From Fen-671 sp963794745 (GTDB lineage Bacteria > Actinomycetota > Acidimicrobiia > Acidimicrobiales > Palsa-688): 64,000 bases of DNA. The stretch spans positions 310,001 to 374,000 of the forward strand of contig CAWCEZ010000011.1 of assembly GCA_963794745.1 (NCBI GenBank), given 5' to 3'. The first letter of the stretch is position 1. Each line of letters opens with the position of its first letter. Below the pieces are notes generated by a model, which was not told the DNA's origin, made no database searches, and worked only from the letters and a program-made list of their open reading frames with translations. Positions 1 through 9,176 of the stretch are shown in pieces. The translations under genes and the position numbers were made by a program.

Positions 1-168
1 TCTACGTCATCACCGCTTAGCGGTTCATGCCCCACTGAAGTGCCCATTTGTCCTCCCTGTCCGCGCTCCCCCGGGACAGCCTAGGCGGCCAAGGCGGTGC
101 CAGCACCCCTTGACTTGGTGGGGCGCGCACGCTGGCCGCCAGCCCCGTCGGCCTATAGCCTTTCTCAG

Positions 169-2598
169 ATGGGCTCTTTGGCGGCGCCGGCGATGTGGGC
201 TCGCGCGGACACCAGGCGACGGTGGCGGTCTGTTGTGCTCCTCGGCTTGTTAGCCGGGGTGACTGCCGCTTTCGCGACAGCCTCGTTCGCCGGTGCTCGG
301 CGTACCGACACCGCCTTGACCCGCCTCGACAAGGCAACGAATGCGGCCGACGCGTTCGTGTTCCCCAGTCAGATCGGCGACTTGCACCCGCATTGGGCAC
401 GCCTTGCGGCACGTCCCGAGGTCGCGCAGCTAGCGGTTTGGGACCTGATTTTTTGCTACCTCAACGGCCAGCCGAACGGCGTGTTGTTCGCCTCTGACGG
501 TGACGGAGAGTTCACCACGATGGACAAGCCAGTCGTTTTGGCGGGCCGGATGTTCAACCCCAAGGCGGACGACGAGGCCGTTGTGAACGAGCAGGTAGCG
601 ACCATCGCGCATATCGGCCTCGGGGACGTGATGCACGTCCACACATACGCACCAGACCAGTTGGACGGGGGCGCCCCTCGCGGGCCGGACATCGCCGTGC
701 GGGTGGTGGGCATCGTAAGGACTACTGAGGAGTTTTTGGTAACCCCCAACGCTCTTGTTTCGCCTGGAGTTGTCGCTCACTACCGGCACCAGGCACTTTT
801 TGTACCAAACGCGGTTGTGCGAGTTCGCGGGGGCAAGGCCGGGATGGCAGCGCTCGAGCGCGACGTGAACTCGCAGCTGGCCCCGGGCGTACCTGTGCTC
901 GACCTGAGCGACGCAAGCCGCCGTGTCACGACCAGCTTGGCCGTGGAAAGTTTCGCCCTTTATATGATCGCGCTGGCCGTGTTATTGGCGGGCGGTCTTC
1001 TTGTCGCCCAAGTCCTCTCCAGATCCGCGTCTTTCATCGGCCAAGACGCCCCCGCCGTACGGGCGATCGGCATGACTCGCCGGGATATCGCCGCCGCAGC
1101 GTTAATGAGCGTGGCGCTGGCGATTAGCGTCGCAATTGTCGTCGGGCTGGCGACGGCGCTGGCGCTGTCGCCGTTGTTCCCTCTCGGCATGGGCCGCCAG
1201 ATCGACCCCGATGTTGGTGTCCATGCGGACTGGGTGGCTCTTGGGGTCGGTACCGCCCTCATGACGATCTCGTTGGCGGCCGGCGCTGTCCTGTTTGCCC
1301 TAAGTGCTTCACGTCGTGAAACTAGGCAGACCGAGGGCCGGCCCTCGGCAATTTTGTCGTGGGTGGCCAGCGTGGCCCCAGTGCCGGTTGGGGTCGGGGT
1401 GCGTATGGCCCTACGGCACGGCGCAGGAGCGCGCAGCGTGCCGGTCCGCCCTGCCCTTGTGGCCACGGTCGCCGGTGTCCTCGGCGTCGTCAGCGCCCTG
1501 ACCATCAACACCGGCATTAGGCACGCCTTGGCCAACCCACAGCTCGCCGGCGTCACCTTCAGCGTGTCGATCACCCCGCCTCCGGCGGACGTAACACCAA
1601 CGGGTGTTTCCCATCGCCTTGTGGCAGAGGTCCGGCGGGCCGCCCCCAACGCTTCGCTGGCGGTGGTCCGCAGGGATCTCATTGACGTGAACGGGGTGGG
1701 AGTACCGGCTTTCAGCGTGCGAGCGGTCCCAAGCGCCGGGCCGCCCATCGCCCTCGCCATGGTCGCCGGCCGTTCCCCCTCAGCTCGGGACGAGGCGGCC
1801 ATAGGCCCGGGGACGGCCAAGTCGCTCCGGGTACGGGTTGGCCAGTGGGTCGCGGTCGCCCACGGAGGGCGCGTCCACGTAGTAGGCGAGGCGCTGTTCC
1901 CTTCCGACGTGCACTCTGAGTTCGACGAAGGGCTGTGGCTCACCGTCGCCAAGTTCGACACCGTGGTACCACCATCCAACGCTGGGTCAGAAGACGGCGT
2001 ACTGGCGGTCCGCTTCCCGAGCGCTGGCAACGAGGAGCACCGCGCTCTCGTCGATGCCGAGGCTGACCTGCAGGGCACCCCGATCACCACGGGCCCGATC
2101 GGGCGCTTGACTATGAAGCTGGGAGGGCCGAACTCCGCCCTGGGCTCCAGCGTGGAACCAGCAGCCGTACCGCTGGAACTAGCCAACCTGGAGGATCTCG
2201 CCGAGCTGCCCACGGTCCTCGGGGCCTTCCTTGCCCTTTTGGCGTTGGTCGCTCTCAGCTACATACTTTTCACGTCGGGCCGAGTACGCAAAGTTGAGCT
2301 CGCCGTATTGAAAACCTTGGGGCTCGATGAGAAGTCGTCGCGCATGATCGTCTTCTCGCAAGCAACTGCCATTTCGCTGATCGGCTTGCTTGCCGGGGTA
2401 CCTCTTGGTTTGGCCGCTGCGCGCTGGGGCTGGGCTGCAGTGGCCTCCCGGGTCCCTCTTGTCGATGTGCCACCCGTATCCGTTCTCGTCGTGGTCTTGA
2501 CGGGCCCTGTTGTCCTGGTCGCCGGGAATGCTGTCGCTGTCTGGCCGGCCAGAAAAGCGGCACACCGGAACCCGTCGGAAGACCTCAGGTCGGAGTAG
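169..2598 (+). CDS. FtsX/MacB-type ABC transporter permease
   Basis: Large integral membrane permease of the FtsX family, about 809 residues. After an Arg-rich cytosolic start there is one N-terminal membrane helix, then a long periplasmic/extracellular domain ending in the conserved AGARRTDTALTRL-type segment. A first multi-helix FtsX core follows (about residues 255-380), a second extracellular domain, and a C-terminal FtsX core with the typical ELAVLKTLGL segment (about 690-809). Such permeases pair with an ATP-binding subunit that exports or extracts lipids, peptides or lipoproteins. No ATPase gene is visible in the window, so it may lie upstream of base 1. The start is uncertain: GTG 97, ATG 169 and ATG 193 are all possible and none has a strong Shine-Dalgarno. 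It converges on another FtsX permease that ends 27 bp away. Confidence 0.85.
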   Translation: MGSLAAPAMWARADTRRRWRSVVLLGLLAGVTAAFATASFAGARRTDTALTRLDKATNAADAFVFPSQIGDLHPHWARLAARPEVAQLAVWDLIFCYLNGQPNGVLFASDGDGEFTTMDKPVVLAGRMFNPKADDEAVVNEQVATIAHIGLGDVMHVHTYAPDQLDGGAPRGPDIAVRVVGIVRTTEEFLVTPNALVSPGVVAHYRHQALFVPNAVVRVRGGKAGMAALERDVNSQLAPGVPVLDLSDASRRVTTSLAVESFALYMIALAVLLAGGLLVAQVLSRSASFIGQDAPAVRAIGMTRRDIAAAALMSVALAISVAIVVGLATALALSPLFPLGMGRQIDPDVGVHADWVALGVGTALMTISLAAGAVLFALSASRRETRQTEGRPSAILSWVASVAPVPVGVGVRMALRHGAGARSVPVRPALVATVAGVLGVVSALTINTGIRHALANPQLAGVTFSVSITPPPADVTPTGVSHRLVAEVRRAAPNASLAVVRRDLIDVNGVGVPAFSVRAVPSAGPPIALAMVAGRSPSARDEAAIGPGTAKSLRVRVGQWVAVAHGGRVHVVGEALFPSDVHSEFDEGLWLTVAKFDTVVPPSNAGSEDGVLAVRFPSAGNEEHRALVDAEADLQGTPITTGPIGRLTMKLGGPNSALGSSVEPAAVPLELANLEDLAELPTVLGAFLALLALVALSYILFTSGRVRKVELAVLKTLGLDEKSSRMIVFSQATAISLIGLLAGVPLGLAAARWGWAAVASRVPLVDVPPVSVLVVVLTGPVVLVAGNAVAVWPARKAAHRNPSEDLRSE

Positions 2599-2624
2599 GT
2601 GTGACTGGGAATGATGTCGCTCGG

Positions 2625-5039
2625 CTACTCCACACGTAGAAGTGTCGCCGGTCGGGTCCGAGAAGCCACGATGGCAGGGCCCGCTGCCAACACATTGGCG
2701 ACGACCAGCGTCCCGAGCGCTATGGCCCCGATCTCCCAGAACGTGACCGCCGGGACCGCGGCCACGCCGAGATAATCAGCGAAGGCGCGCCACGCCAGTC
2801 GGCCGACCGCCACGCCAAGAGGGATACCGGCGACGACCCCGACCAGGGCCACGGCGGTGGTCTGCCAAAGCACGGTGGAAGCGACCTGGCGACGAAGGAA
2901 CCCGAGGGACTTGAGCAGGCCAAGTTCTTGGCGCCGGCGGGTGACACTGACCACCAGCACGTGCAGCAGCGTGGCCACACCGAAGACGATTAGGACCGAC
3001 CCCAGGATCAGAGGGAAGTTCACGGTCTGGCCGAAATTGACAAGATTTGTCGGCGGCAGCGGGAGCGAGGCGTCGTCCTCGTAACTGGCGACCAGCCTTT
3101 TGAGTGCCGACCGTCCCGCGACGCTCGGTGCGGTGTGCACAAGGACCACGCCGGCATCGGTGTAGGTCTCGTCGATGGCACAACGGCTGGGCTCGGCCGC
3201 CGTCGCACATCGGGCACCCAACCCGGCAAAGTCGAAGACGGCGCCGGTGCCAAGTGCGCCGGCCCCGAAATCGGGTGGGAACGCCGTGGTTCCCACCACC
3301 CGGTACAGCGAGGTGCGCGCCCCACCGTTGGCAGAAGGGACCGAAACCCGTACGAGGGAGCCGACGTGGGCTCCCACTTGGCGTAGCGTCGCCTCCCCCA
3401 ACGTGACCTCGTGGGGTGCGCCGGGGAGCCGCCCGGTGATCGTCGTCAGGAGCAGAGGCCCTCGGATCGATTGGCCCGCCAGCGCGGCCACCGTGTGGCC
3501 GTTGATGCTTACCTCGCCAGAGATGCCGGCCGTGATGGCCGTGACGGCCCGTTCCCTCTCGATGTCGTGGACCAGCTGTTCGGCCTGAGCCGGGGTACCT
3601 GAGCTGTTGACGCTGATGTCGAGGTCGAAAGGCTGCCCGTAGAGGGAGGGAGTCGTGATCAGGTGGGTCAAGCTGGACCCAAAGACCGCGGTAGCACACA
3701 GTGCGGTCACGGCTAGGACCGAACCCACGAGGGCGGAGCCGATCGGGACGGTGGAACGCCCGCCGTCGCGTTGGATTGCACGGCGAACACCGATGAACGT
3801 GCTGGGGGATACGCCCAACCCGGCCAGAAAGCCGACGGTCCGAGAGGGACGTTGACTGCGGTACCGTCCGCCGGTCCGCGCCGCCCTTGCGACTGTGACG
3901 GCCGGCCAGGTGCCTAGAGCGAGGAAGGCTGCCAACAACACTGGAGCTCCGGCCAAAAGGGCCCATGCATCGAAGGCAAGCCCGTTCGTCGGTTCGGCGA
4001 GCCGCGCCTCACCTACCGGGGCGAGGCTCGACGAGCCATAAGCCAGTAACACACCCCCCACGACGCCGACGACGCCGATCGCTGCCGTCCTGGCCATTGC
4101 TGCCAGGAAGAGCTGCCGGCCAGTGACCCCCAACGTGTGCAGAGTGCCGTAGGCGTCCTCCTCGATCGACGCCTGACGGCTCTGGCCCTGGGCCAACGCG
4201 ATCAGCCCCACCAGTGCAGTCAGCCCGGCAAGGATCCACCACCCCACCGCCTGAGGTCGGATGGACGAAGTGACGGCGCCCGCATTGGTGTCGAGATCGG
4301 TCAAGCCCAGGGCGCCGAACTGGCGGACCTCCGCCTGGAAGCGGGGAAGGTCGGCGGCTCCGTCGCGAAGGCGCACGAAGTCGGCGTAGAAGAAGGTCAC
4401 CCTGTCGTTTGTCGAGCGGATGAACGCCCTAGTCGTATACAGGCTGTACTGCGAGCCGCTGGTGGCCGGGAACCCGTTCTCGGAAGCCTCGAACCCCACC
4501 ACCCGGAAGTCGTAGCGGGGCCCCTGGGCCCTGATCTTCGCGCCACTGAGGACTTCACCCCGCTGTCGCGCCGAGGCGAACCGGATCCGGATGTGGGAGC
4601 CGAGGTGGGTACCCAGGTCGCGCTGCATCGTGAACGAGGCAAGGACCTCTTGCGGCTTCGACTGGTCGGGCATGCGGCCCGACAGCAACTTCACCTGACC
4701 TGCGAGATCCCGCGGGGCGAGCCCCACGACCCCGAAGTCCTGGTTGGCCAGGAGCCGGCAGCCGCTGCAGACGGGGGGACCGTTTGCCGGGATGAGGGCC
4801 GACGTCGACTCCTCGACATCGGGAAGGGAGGCGACCTTGGGGACCGGCTTGAAACTGAACACCTCCGCATCGGAGCCGTAGGCCGCAACGTAGCGGGGGA
4901 AAGCGGACGCTGTTCGCCTCCCGGCGGCCACCCCTGCTAACACCAGCCCGCTGACCAAGGTCAAGAGGAGGGCCAGGTACAACCATGAGCGCCAGCGATG
5001 GCAGAACTCCGCTCGGAAAACCATTCTCACGACCGCCAA
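2625..5039 (-). CDS. FtsX/MacB-type ABC transporter permease
   Basis: Second FtsX-family permease of 804 residues, convergent with the first. It has an N-terminal membrane helix (about residues 17-40), a soluble extracellular domain, an FtsX core with about four helices in the middle (about 265-390), a second extracellular domain and a C-terminal core with the family signature ELGLLKSLGF. The TTG start at 5039 is preferred because AGGAGG lies five bases upstream; GTG 5030 and ATG 5024 are alternatives. An extracellular CSGC pair (about residues 92-95) could form a disulfide. Substrate cannot be deduced; no cognate ATPase is nearby. Confidence 0.85.
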   Translation of the reverse strand: MAVVRMVFRAEFCHRWRSWLYLALLLTLVSGLVLAGVAAGRRTASAFPRYVAAYGSDAEVFSFKPVPKVASLPDVEESTSALIPANGPPVCSGCRLLANQDFGVVGLAPRDLAGQVKLLSGRMPDQSKPQEVLASFTMQRDLGTHLGSHIRIRFASARQRGEVLSGAKIRAQGPRYDFRVVGFEASENGFPATSGSQYSLYTTRAFIRSTNDRVTFFYADFVRLRDGAADLPRFQAEVRQFGALGLTDLDTNAGAVTSSIRPQAVGWWILAGLTALVGLIALAQGQSRQASIEEDAYGTLHTLGVTGRQLFLAAMARTAAIGVVGVVGGVLLAYGSSSLAPVGEARLAEPTNGLAFDAWALLAGAPVLLAAFLALGTWPAVTVARAARTGGRYRSQRPSRTVGFLAGLGVSPSTFIGVRRAIQRDGGRSTVPIGSALVGSVLAVTALCATAVFGSSLTHLITTPSLYGQPFDLDISVNSSGTPAQAEQLVHDIERERAVTAITAGISGEVSINGHTVAALAGQSIRGPLLLTTITGRLPGAPHEVTLGEATLRQVGAHVGSLVRVSVPSANGGARTSLYRVVGTTAFPPDFGAGALGTGAVFDFAGLGARCATAAEPSRCAIDETYTDAGVVLVHTAPSVAGRSALKRLVASYEDDASLPLPPTNLVNFGQTVNFPLILGSVLIVFGVATLLHVLVVSVTRRRQELGLLKSLGFLRRQVASTVLWQTTAVALVGVVAGIPLGVAVGRLAWRAFADYLGVAAVPAVTFWEIGAIALGTLVVANVLAAGPAIVASRTRPATLLRVE

Positions 5040-5282
5040 CCGGACCTCCTGGGCCGAGTCTGACCCCCGTCAGCCCCTACCGACAAGGGGGCAGCCTGCC
5101 CCAAAACATGTCGTACTACCACCCCGACCGGGCGGCGCCAATTTCCCCCGGTTCCGCCACTGCCCGCCAGCGGTAAGTCACTCCGCGTGTTATCGCAGCT
5201 TGCGAGGGGTGCGGGGCCTGGATTCGAGCGCTCCGTTCGGTTAGCTTGCTGGGCGTGCCCGCCTGGCAGTGGAGCGGGCTGT

Positions 5283-5395
5283 GCTTGTGCAGGGTTGCTT
5301 GTGCAGGGTTGCTTGTTGCAGGGTTGCTTGTTGCAGGGTTGCTTGTTGCAGGGTTGCTTATTGCACGGTTGCTTGTTGCACGGTTGCTTGTTGCA
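5283..5395. repeat. 15-bp tandem repeat array
   Basis: Seven consecutive copies of a unit close to GGGTTGCTTGTTGCA, running 5292-5395 and preceded by a truncated unit (5283-5291). The first full copy is 14 bp; the other six are 15 bp. The last three carry single changes (GCTTATTGCA; CGG for GGG). The 15-bp period keeps reading frames open, so all strands show artificial pentapeptide repeats (LLVAG, LLQGC, NPATS). It ends 73 bp before the ATG of the FG-GAP gene. It looks like a minisatellite in the upstream region rather than coding DNA. Confidence 0.85.
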
Positions 5396-5468
5396 AGGTC
5401 GTCAACGGATAGCACGCCGCCGTACAAAGTCGCCGGGGCTGCGGCCCCGGGGGAAGTGGAGGGCCATC

Positions 5469-7805
5469 ATGCTCGGAAGGATCAGCCCGGCCAAGCCCGG
5501 CAGGGCCACCCGAGGCCGTGGCGGGTGGCGGTCGCTAGCGAGCGTGACCGCCCTTGGGGCGACAGCCCTGGCACTAACCCTCTCATTCAGCACCATTTCT
5601 GCCGGGGCGGTAACCGCCTGGCAATCGACGCCCGCCGCCACCTTCACGGGCAGCGCAGGGTCGGGGCTCGGCCCGGTGGCGCTGGCGGCCAACGGTCACA
5701 CCGCACTTGTGGGCGCACCGAACGCCGGCTTGGGTGGCGGCGCCGCCTACATCTACACAGAGAGTGGGAGTACGTGGTCGGCCACCCCGACCGTCACCTT
5801 CACCGGCGCCACAGGCGGGGAGCTCGGCTCTTCGGTGGCCCTGTCGGCTAACGGCCAGACCGCGCTCGTGAGCGCCCCGGGCGCGGGCTCAGGCGACGGC
5901 GCGGTCTACGTCTACGCCCAGGTTGGGGGCACCTGGTCGACGGCTCCCGTGGCGACCTTCAAGGGCGGGAGCTCGAGCGAGTCGTTCGGCTACTCGGTGG
6001 CCCTTTCCGGCGACGGCCAGACGGCCATAGTTGGCGCCCCGGCCGCCTTCTCGGCCGTCGGCCCGGCCTACGGCGCGGCCTACGTCTACAGCGAGGGCGG
6101 GGGCAGCTGGTCAACGACCCCGACCGCCACCTTCACTGTCAGTTCGCAACAGGAGTTCGGATCCTCGTTGGCCCTCTCCGCCAATGGCCAGACCGCCCTT
6201 GTGGGCGCCCCGGGCGCCAACTCGGACGGCGGCGCCGTCTACGTCTACGACGAGGTGGGAGGCACCTGGTCGACCATCCCGGCCGCTACGTTCTCCGGCA
6301 CATTGGACGAAAACCTCGGCGGGTCAGTCGCCCTGTCCACCGACGGTCAAAACGCCCTCGTGGGCGCCCCGGCCGCTCTCAGGGGCAACGGCGCCGCCTA
6401 CGTCTACAACGAGACAGGCGGCAGCTGGTCGGCCACCCCGGCGGCCAGCTTCTCCGGCACCGGGGACCAGAACCTCGGCGGATCAGTGGCTCTGTCGGGA
6501 GCGGGCCAGAGCGCCCTGGTGGGAGCCCCGGGTGCCGGTTCGCAGGACGGTGCCGCATACGTCTACGACGAGGCCGCGGGTACCTGGTCCACCACCGCCG
6601 TCGCCACCTTTACCGGAAGCTCAGGCGAGTTGCTCGGCCACTCGGTGGCCCTCTCCGGCGACGACCAGACCGCTCTCCTCGGCGCCCCTTATGCCGGCTC
6701 GCACGCCGGCGCCGCATACGTCTACGACCAGGCTGCCACCACAACGCCCACCGTCACGTCCGCCGTCAAAGACGCCACCACCGGGACCGGGTGGGCCGGG
6801 ACCGAGGTTACGGGGGCGACCGCTTACGACACCGCCACGGTGACCGGCTCGACCGGCACCCCCGGCGGCACGGTCACCTATGGCTTCTTTGGCAATAACG
6901 GCTGTAGCGGCACGGCCTTGACGACCCAGACCGTTACCCTCAGCGCGGGCATCGTGCCCAGCTCGAACGCCACACCAGCACTCGCTGCAGGCAGCTATTC
7001 ATTCGAGGTCAGCTATAGCTCGAACTCCTCGGACGACTCCAGTACGCCGAGCGCATGCGAACCATTCAGCGTGGCCCCGGCAGGATCCTCGGTGGCGACG
7101 ATGGCGCGTGACTCTCGAGGCGGCTGGCGCTGGAACTGGGCAGAGACAACCGGGTCATCGGTCTACGACACCGCGACCGTAAGCGAGGTCCCGGACTTCA
7201 CGCCGACGGGCACGCTCACCTACAGCTTCTTCACGAACGGTTCCTGCACCGGCAGGCCATCGACGAGCCAGACCGTGACCCTGAACGGAACCAGGACACC
7301 GGGTTCGAAGGCGACGAGGCCGCTCGACACAGGGGCCTACAGCTTCCAAGCCAACTATTCAGGGGATCCCAACTACCTACCGTCCACCAGCGACTGCGAA
7401 CCTTTCACCGTGGCAAAGGCGCCGACCAATATGCGCACGGTGGTCTACGACGCCAGGACCGGCAGGGCCTGGTACGGGACTGAGGTAACGGGGGCGTCGG
7501 CCTACGACAGCGCAGAGCTGTCCGCCGTCCCCGGCTTTGCCCCGACAGGAACGGTCACCTACAGCTTCTTCAAGGACGGAGACTGCGCCGGTAATGGGGC
7601 CAGCACGAGCCAGGTGGACTTGAGCTCGGGCAACGTGCCCAGCTCGGCCACCACCGCCGCCCTCTCGGACGGGCGGTACAGCTTCGAGGCCGCGTATTCG
7701 GGGGATCTGAACTACCTCGCCTCCACGAGCTACTGCGAGACTTTCGACGTGGCAAGGGCCCGGTTCTGGCCCCATCCGAGGGGTGGGGACGGGCACCACC
7801 AGTAA
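5469..7805 (+). CDS. Secreted FG-GAP beta-propeller protein with three Ig-like repeats
   Basis: Predicted exported protein of about 778 residues. The ATG at 5469 is followed by an Arg-rich n-region and a hydrophobic stretch (about residues 20-48) ending at SAGAVTA, a plausible signal peptide. Seven FG-GAP/integrin-type repeats follow (consensus G.SVALS.NGQTALVGAPGA...G.AYVY...W), enough for a complete seven-bladed beta-propeller. Three Ig-like repeats of about 110 residues come next, each with TVTYSFF, a Cys pair and Y.F...YSGD segments ending CEPF.VA. Likely a cell-surface or secreted adhesion protein. An open frame extends upstream to 5187 through the tandem array, but that segment is repetitive and unlikely to be translated. 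No sortase or anchor motif is visible at the C-terminus. Confidence 0.85.
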   Translation: MLGRISPAKPGRATRGRGGWRSLASVTALGATALALTLSFSTISAGAVTAWQSTPAATFTGSAGSGLGPVALAANGHTALVGAPNAGLGGGAAYIYTESGSTWSATPTVTFTGATGGELGSSVALSANGQTALVSAPGAGSGDGAVYVYAQVGGTWSTAPVATFKGGSSSESFGYSVALSGDGQTAIVGAPAAFSAVGPAYGAAYVYSEGGGSWSTTPTATFTVSSQQEFGSSLALSANGQTALVGAPGANSDGGAVYVYDEVGGTWSTIPAATFSGTLDENLGGSVALSTDGQNALVGAPAALRGNGAAYVYNETGGSWSATPAASFSGTGDQNLGGSVALSGAGQSALVGAPGAGSQDGAAYVYDEAAGTWSTTAVATFTGSSGELLGHSVALSGDDQTALLGAPYAGSHAGAAYVYDQAATTTPTVTSAVKDATTGTGWAGTEVTGATAYDTATVTGSTGTPGGTVTYGFFGNNGCSGTALTTQTVTLSAGIVPSSNATPALAAGSYSFEVSYSSNSSDDSSTPSACEPFSVAPAGSSVATMARDSRGGWRWNWAETTGSSVYDTATVSEVPDFTPTGTLTYSFFTNGSCTGRPSTSQTVTLNGTRTPGSKATRPLDTGAYSFQANYSGDPNYLPSTSDCEPFTVAKAPTNMRTVVYDARTGRAWYGTEVTGASAYDSAELSAVPGFAPTGTVTYSFFKDGDCAGNGASTSQVDLSSGNVPSSATTAALSDGRYSFEAAYSGDLNYLASTSYCETFDVARARFWPHPRGGDGHHQ

Positions 7806-8241
7806 GCCGGGCCTTGCACGCGCAATCGGGCGGTGCCCCGTCGCCCGCCATGTCCGAGGTCGTGAGGTAAGACACCACTTCCCCCGATCTCCGGCCCGAA
7901 ATCGCAACGATTGCCGGGTGATCAGAGATACCTGTGAGGGCCTTACAGGCGTTTGTCAGCGCCCCGAGGCGGAGGAACGGCCCGAGATGTCGGGCATCCA
8001 ACGACGTCGTTCCCCAGGACAGAGCATGGATATCTGAAAGCAAGATGTTCCCGGCGCGTCGATCAACCGGCCATAACCCGGGAAGCCCAAGGCTCCTGCT
8101 TCACAATTCTCCATTGTTGCCGGCCCAATTCCGCCGGTTGAGCGCTAGTGCGCGAACTTGCCGCGCTTCAAGCGGGCCCGAGTTGGTGGGCACTACTTGC
8201 GGTCTTACCCCGGCGTGCTGGTGCCATCGGGTATCAAGTTT

Positions 8242-8262
8242 GTGACGGAAACGTTACATTTT
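8242..8262 (+). promoter_or_regulatory. Direct repeat copy 1, putative operator or promoter element
   Basis: A 21-base element, GTGAC + GG + AAACGTTACATTTT, that recurs at 8307 with only the GG changed to AA. The copies are 65 bp apart, about six helical turns, so a protein could bind both on one face. They lie 157 and 92 bp upstream of the collagen-like gene. Each also holds GTGAC...GTTAC half-sites. The regulator is unknown. Confidence 0.5.
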
Positions 8263-8306
8263 GAGGGCCTAATCACAGCGGTCTAGTGCGCTTAGGTACG
8301 TATTTC

Positions 8307-8327
8307 GTGACAAAAACGTTACATTTT
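8307..8327 (+). promoter_or_regulatory. Direct repeat copy 2, putative operator or promoter element
   Basis: Second copy of the 21-base element (GTGAC + AA + AAACGTTACATTTT), 92 bp upstream of the collagen-like start codon. Nineteen of 21 bases match copy 1. It may act as an operator or overlap the promoter; no confident -35/-10 pair was found. Confidence 0.5.
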
Positions 8328-8419
8328 CTCCTCGATCCTCGTGGGGCTCAGGTGCTATCGTGCTCGCACCAACGGCGCGAGGCGCGCGCCAACCCACGTG
8401 CAAGGAAAGGGAAACACCG

Positions 8420-9130
8420 ATGAGGCGTATTCGCAGTTCGATGCACTACGGCAGCGTGGCGGGCACGCTTGCGCTGTTCCTGGCCATCGGCGGAGGCGGC
8501 GCTGCGGTCGCGGCCACGTCAGGCAACCACGCGAAACCGGCGACTGCCAACCTCAGCCGCGGCCCGCGTGGGCCACAAGGACCACGCGGCCCACAGGGAC
8601 CGCGGGGACCAAAGGGGGCGACTGGAGCGAAGGGTGCGACCGGGCCCAAGGGCGCGACTGGCGCGACCGGACCTGCCGGGCCGGCTGGGCCGAAGGGCGA
8701 CACGGGCCCGGCCGGAGCGCCGAACCCGGACGCTCTTGACTCCAAAGCGCTGGGCGGCGTCCCAGCCGCCGGCTACACGCAGACGAGCTGCAGCTCGCAA
8801 AGCGGGGCGATCAAGGACTGGGCGATCATCCCGGCAGGTACTGGGTTCTCGAGCACGTTCACCCCGGTCAACGGCTATAACTGCTCCGGCGGGGGGATTG
8901 AGGCCAAGCGGATCTCCGCGGGCGACTACGTGGTCCAGTTCGACGGCAGCCCGGTCACCCTGGCCGCCGGCAATGTCAACACATCGGGCAGCCTGACCGA
9001 CGCAAAGGTCGGGATCGTCAGCTTCATCGATGAGGGCCCGGGTCTGTTCGAGGTCACGACCTACGACCCGTTCAACACGACGGTCCAGACGCATTTCGAC
9101 GACGAGCCTTTCCTTATCCTTTCGCCCTAG
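8420..9130 (+). CDS. Exported collagen-like (Gly-X-Y) protein
   Basis: Protein of 236 residues. The ATG at 8420 follows AAGGAAAGGG. The N-terminus (RRIRSSMHYGSVAGTLALFLAIGGGGAAVAA) carries a hydrophobic segment typical of an actinobacterial export signal. Residues about 46-102 form an uninterrupted run of Gly-X-Y triplets rich in GPRGPQ, GATGAKG and GPAGPKG, as in bacterial collagen-like proteins. A C-terminal globular domain of about 130 residues with two Cys follows. It probably forms a surface trimer; collagen triplets need trimerisation and the C-terminal domain is the likely trimeriser. The two 21-bp repeats upstream suggest regulated expression. Confidence 0.85.
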   Translation: MRRIRSSMHYGSVAGTLALFLAIGGGGAAVAATSGNHAKPATANLSRGPRGPQGPRGPQGPRGPKGATGAKGATGPKGATGATGPAGPAGPKGDTGPAGAPNPDALDSKALGGVPAAGYTQTSCSSQSGAIKDWAIIPAGTGFSSTFTPVNGYNCSGGGIEAKRISAGDYVVQFDGSPVTLAAGNVNTSGSLTDAKVGIVSFIDEGPGLFEVTTYDPFNTTVQTHFDDEPFLILSP

Positions 9131-9176
9131 TCGGTAGTCACCTCCTCGGCGTCTTACGCTCGGGAGGATGTTCACT

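Larger units (their letters stand above)
7806..8419. other. Intergenic region upstream of the collagen-like gene
   Basis: A 614-bp stretch between the FG-GAP gene and the collagen-like gene. Open frames here are short and show no recognisable protein features. The only structure seen is the pair of 21-bp direct repeats at 8242 and 8307, and an A+T-rich patch around them that may hold the promoter of the downstream gene. Confidence 0.6.

Noticed and set aside
960..2213. 417-codon open frame on the minus strand
   Set aside because: High-GC shadow of the FtsX permease, rich in Arg, Ser, Thr and Ala without domain features.
2776..3966. 396-codon open frame within the second permease
   Set aside because: Arg/Gly-rich shadow frame of the permease gene on the same strand.
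5283..5395. CRISPR array
   Set aside because: Units are contiguous 15-mers without spacers.
5187..5468. N-terminal extension of the FG-GAP protein through the tandem array
   Set aside because: It would place a Cys/Gln/Leu repeat ahead of a good signal peptide; the ATG at 5469 gives a natural exported start.
8446..8745. Minus-strand Pro/Gly-rich ORF opposite the collagen-like gene
   Set aside because: It is the complement of Gly-X-Y triplets, an expected shadow.
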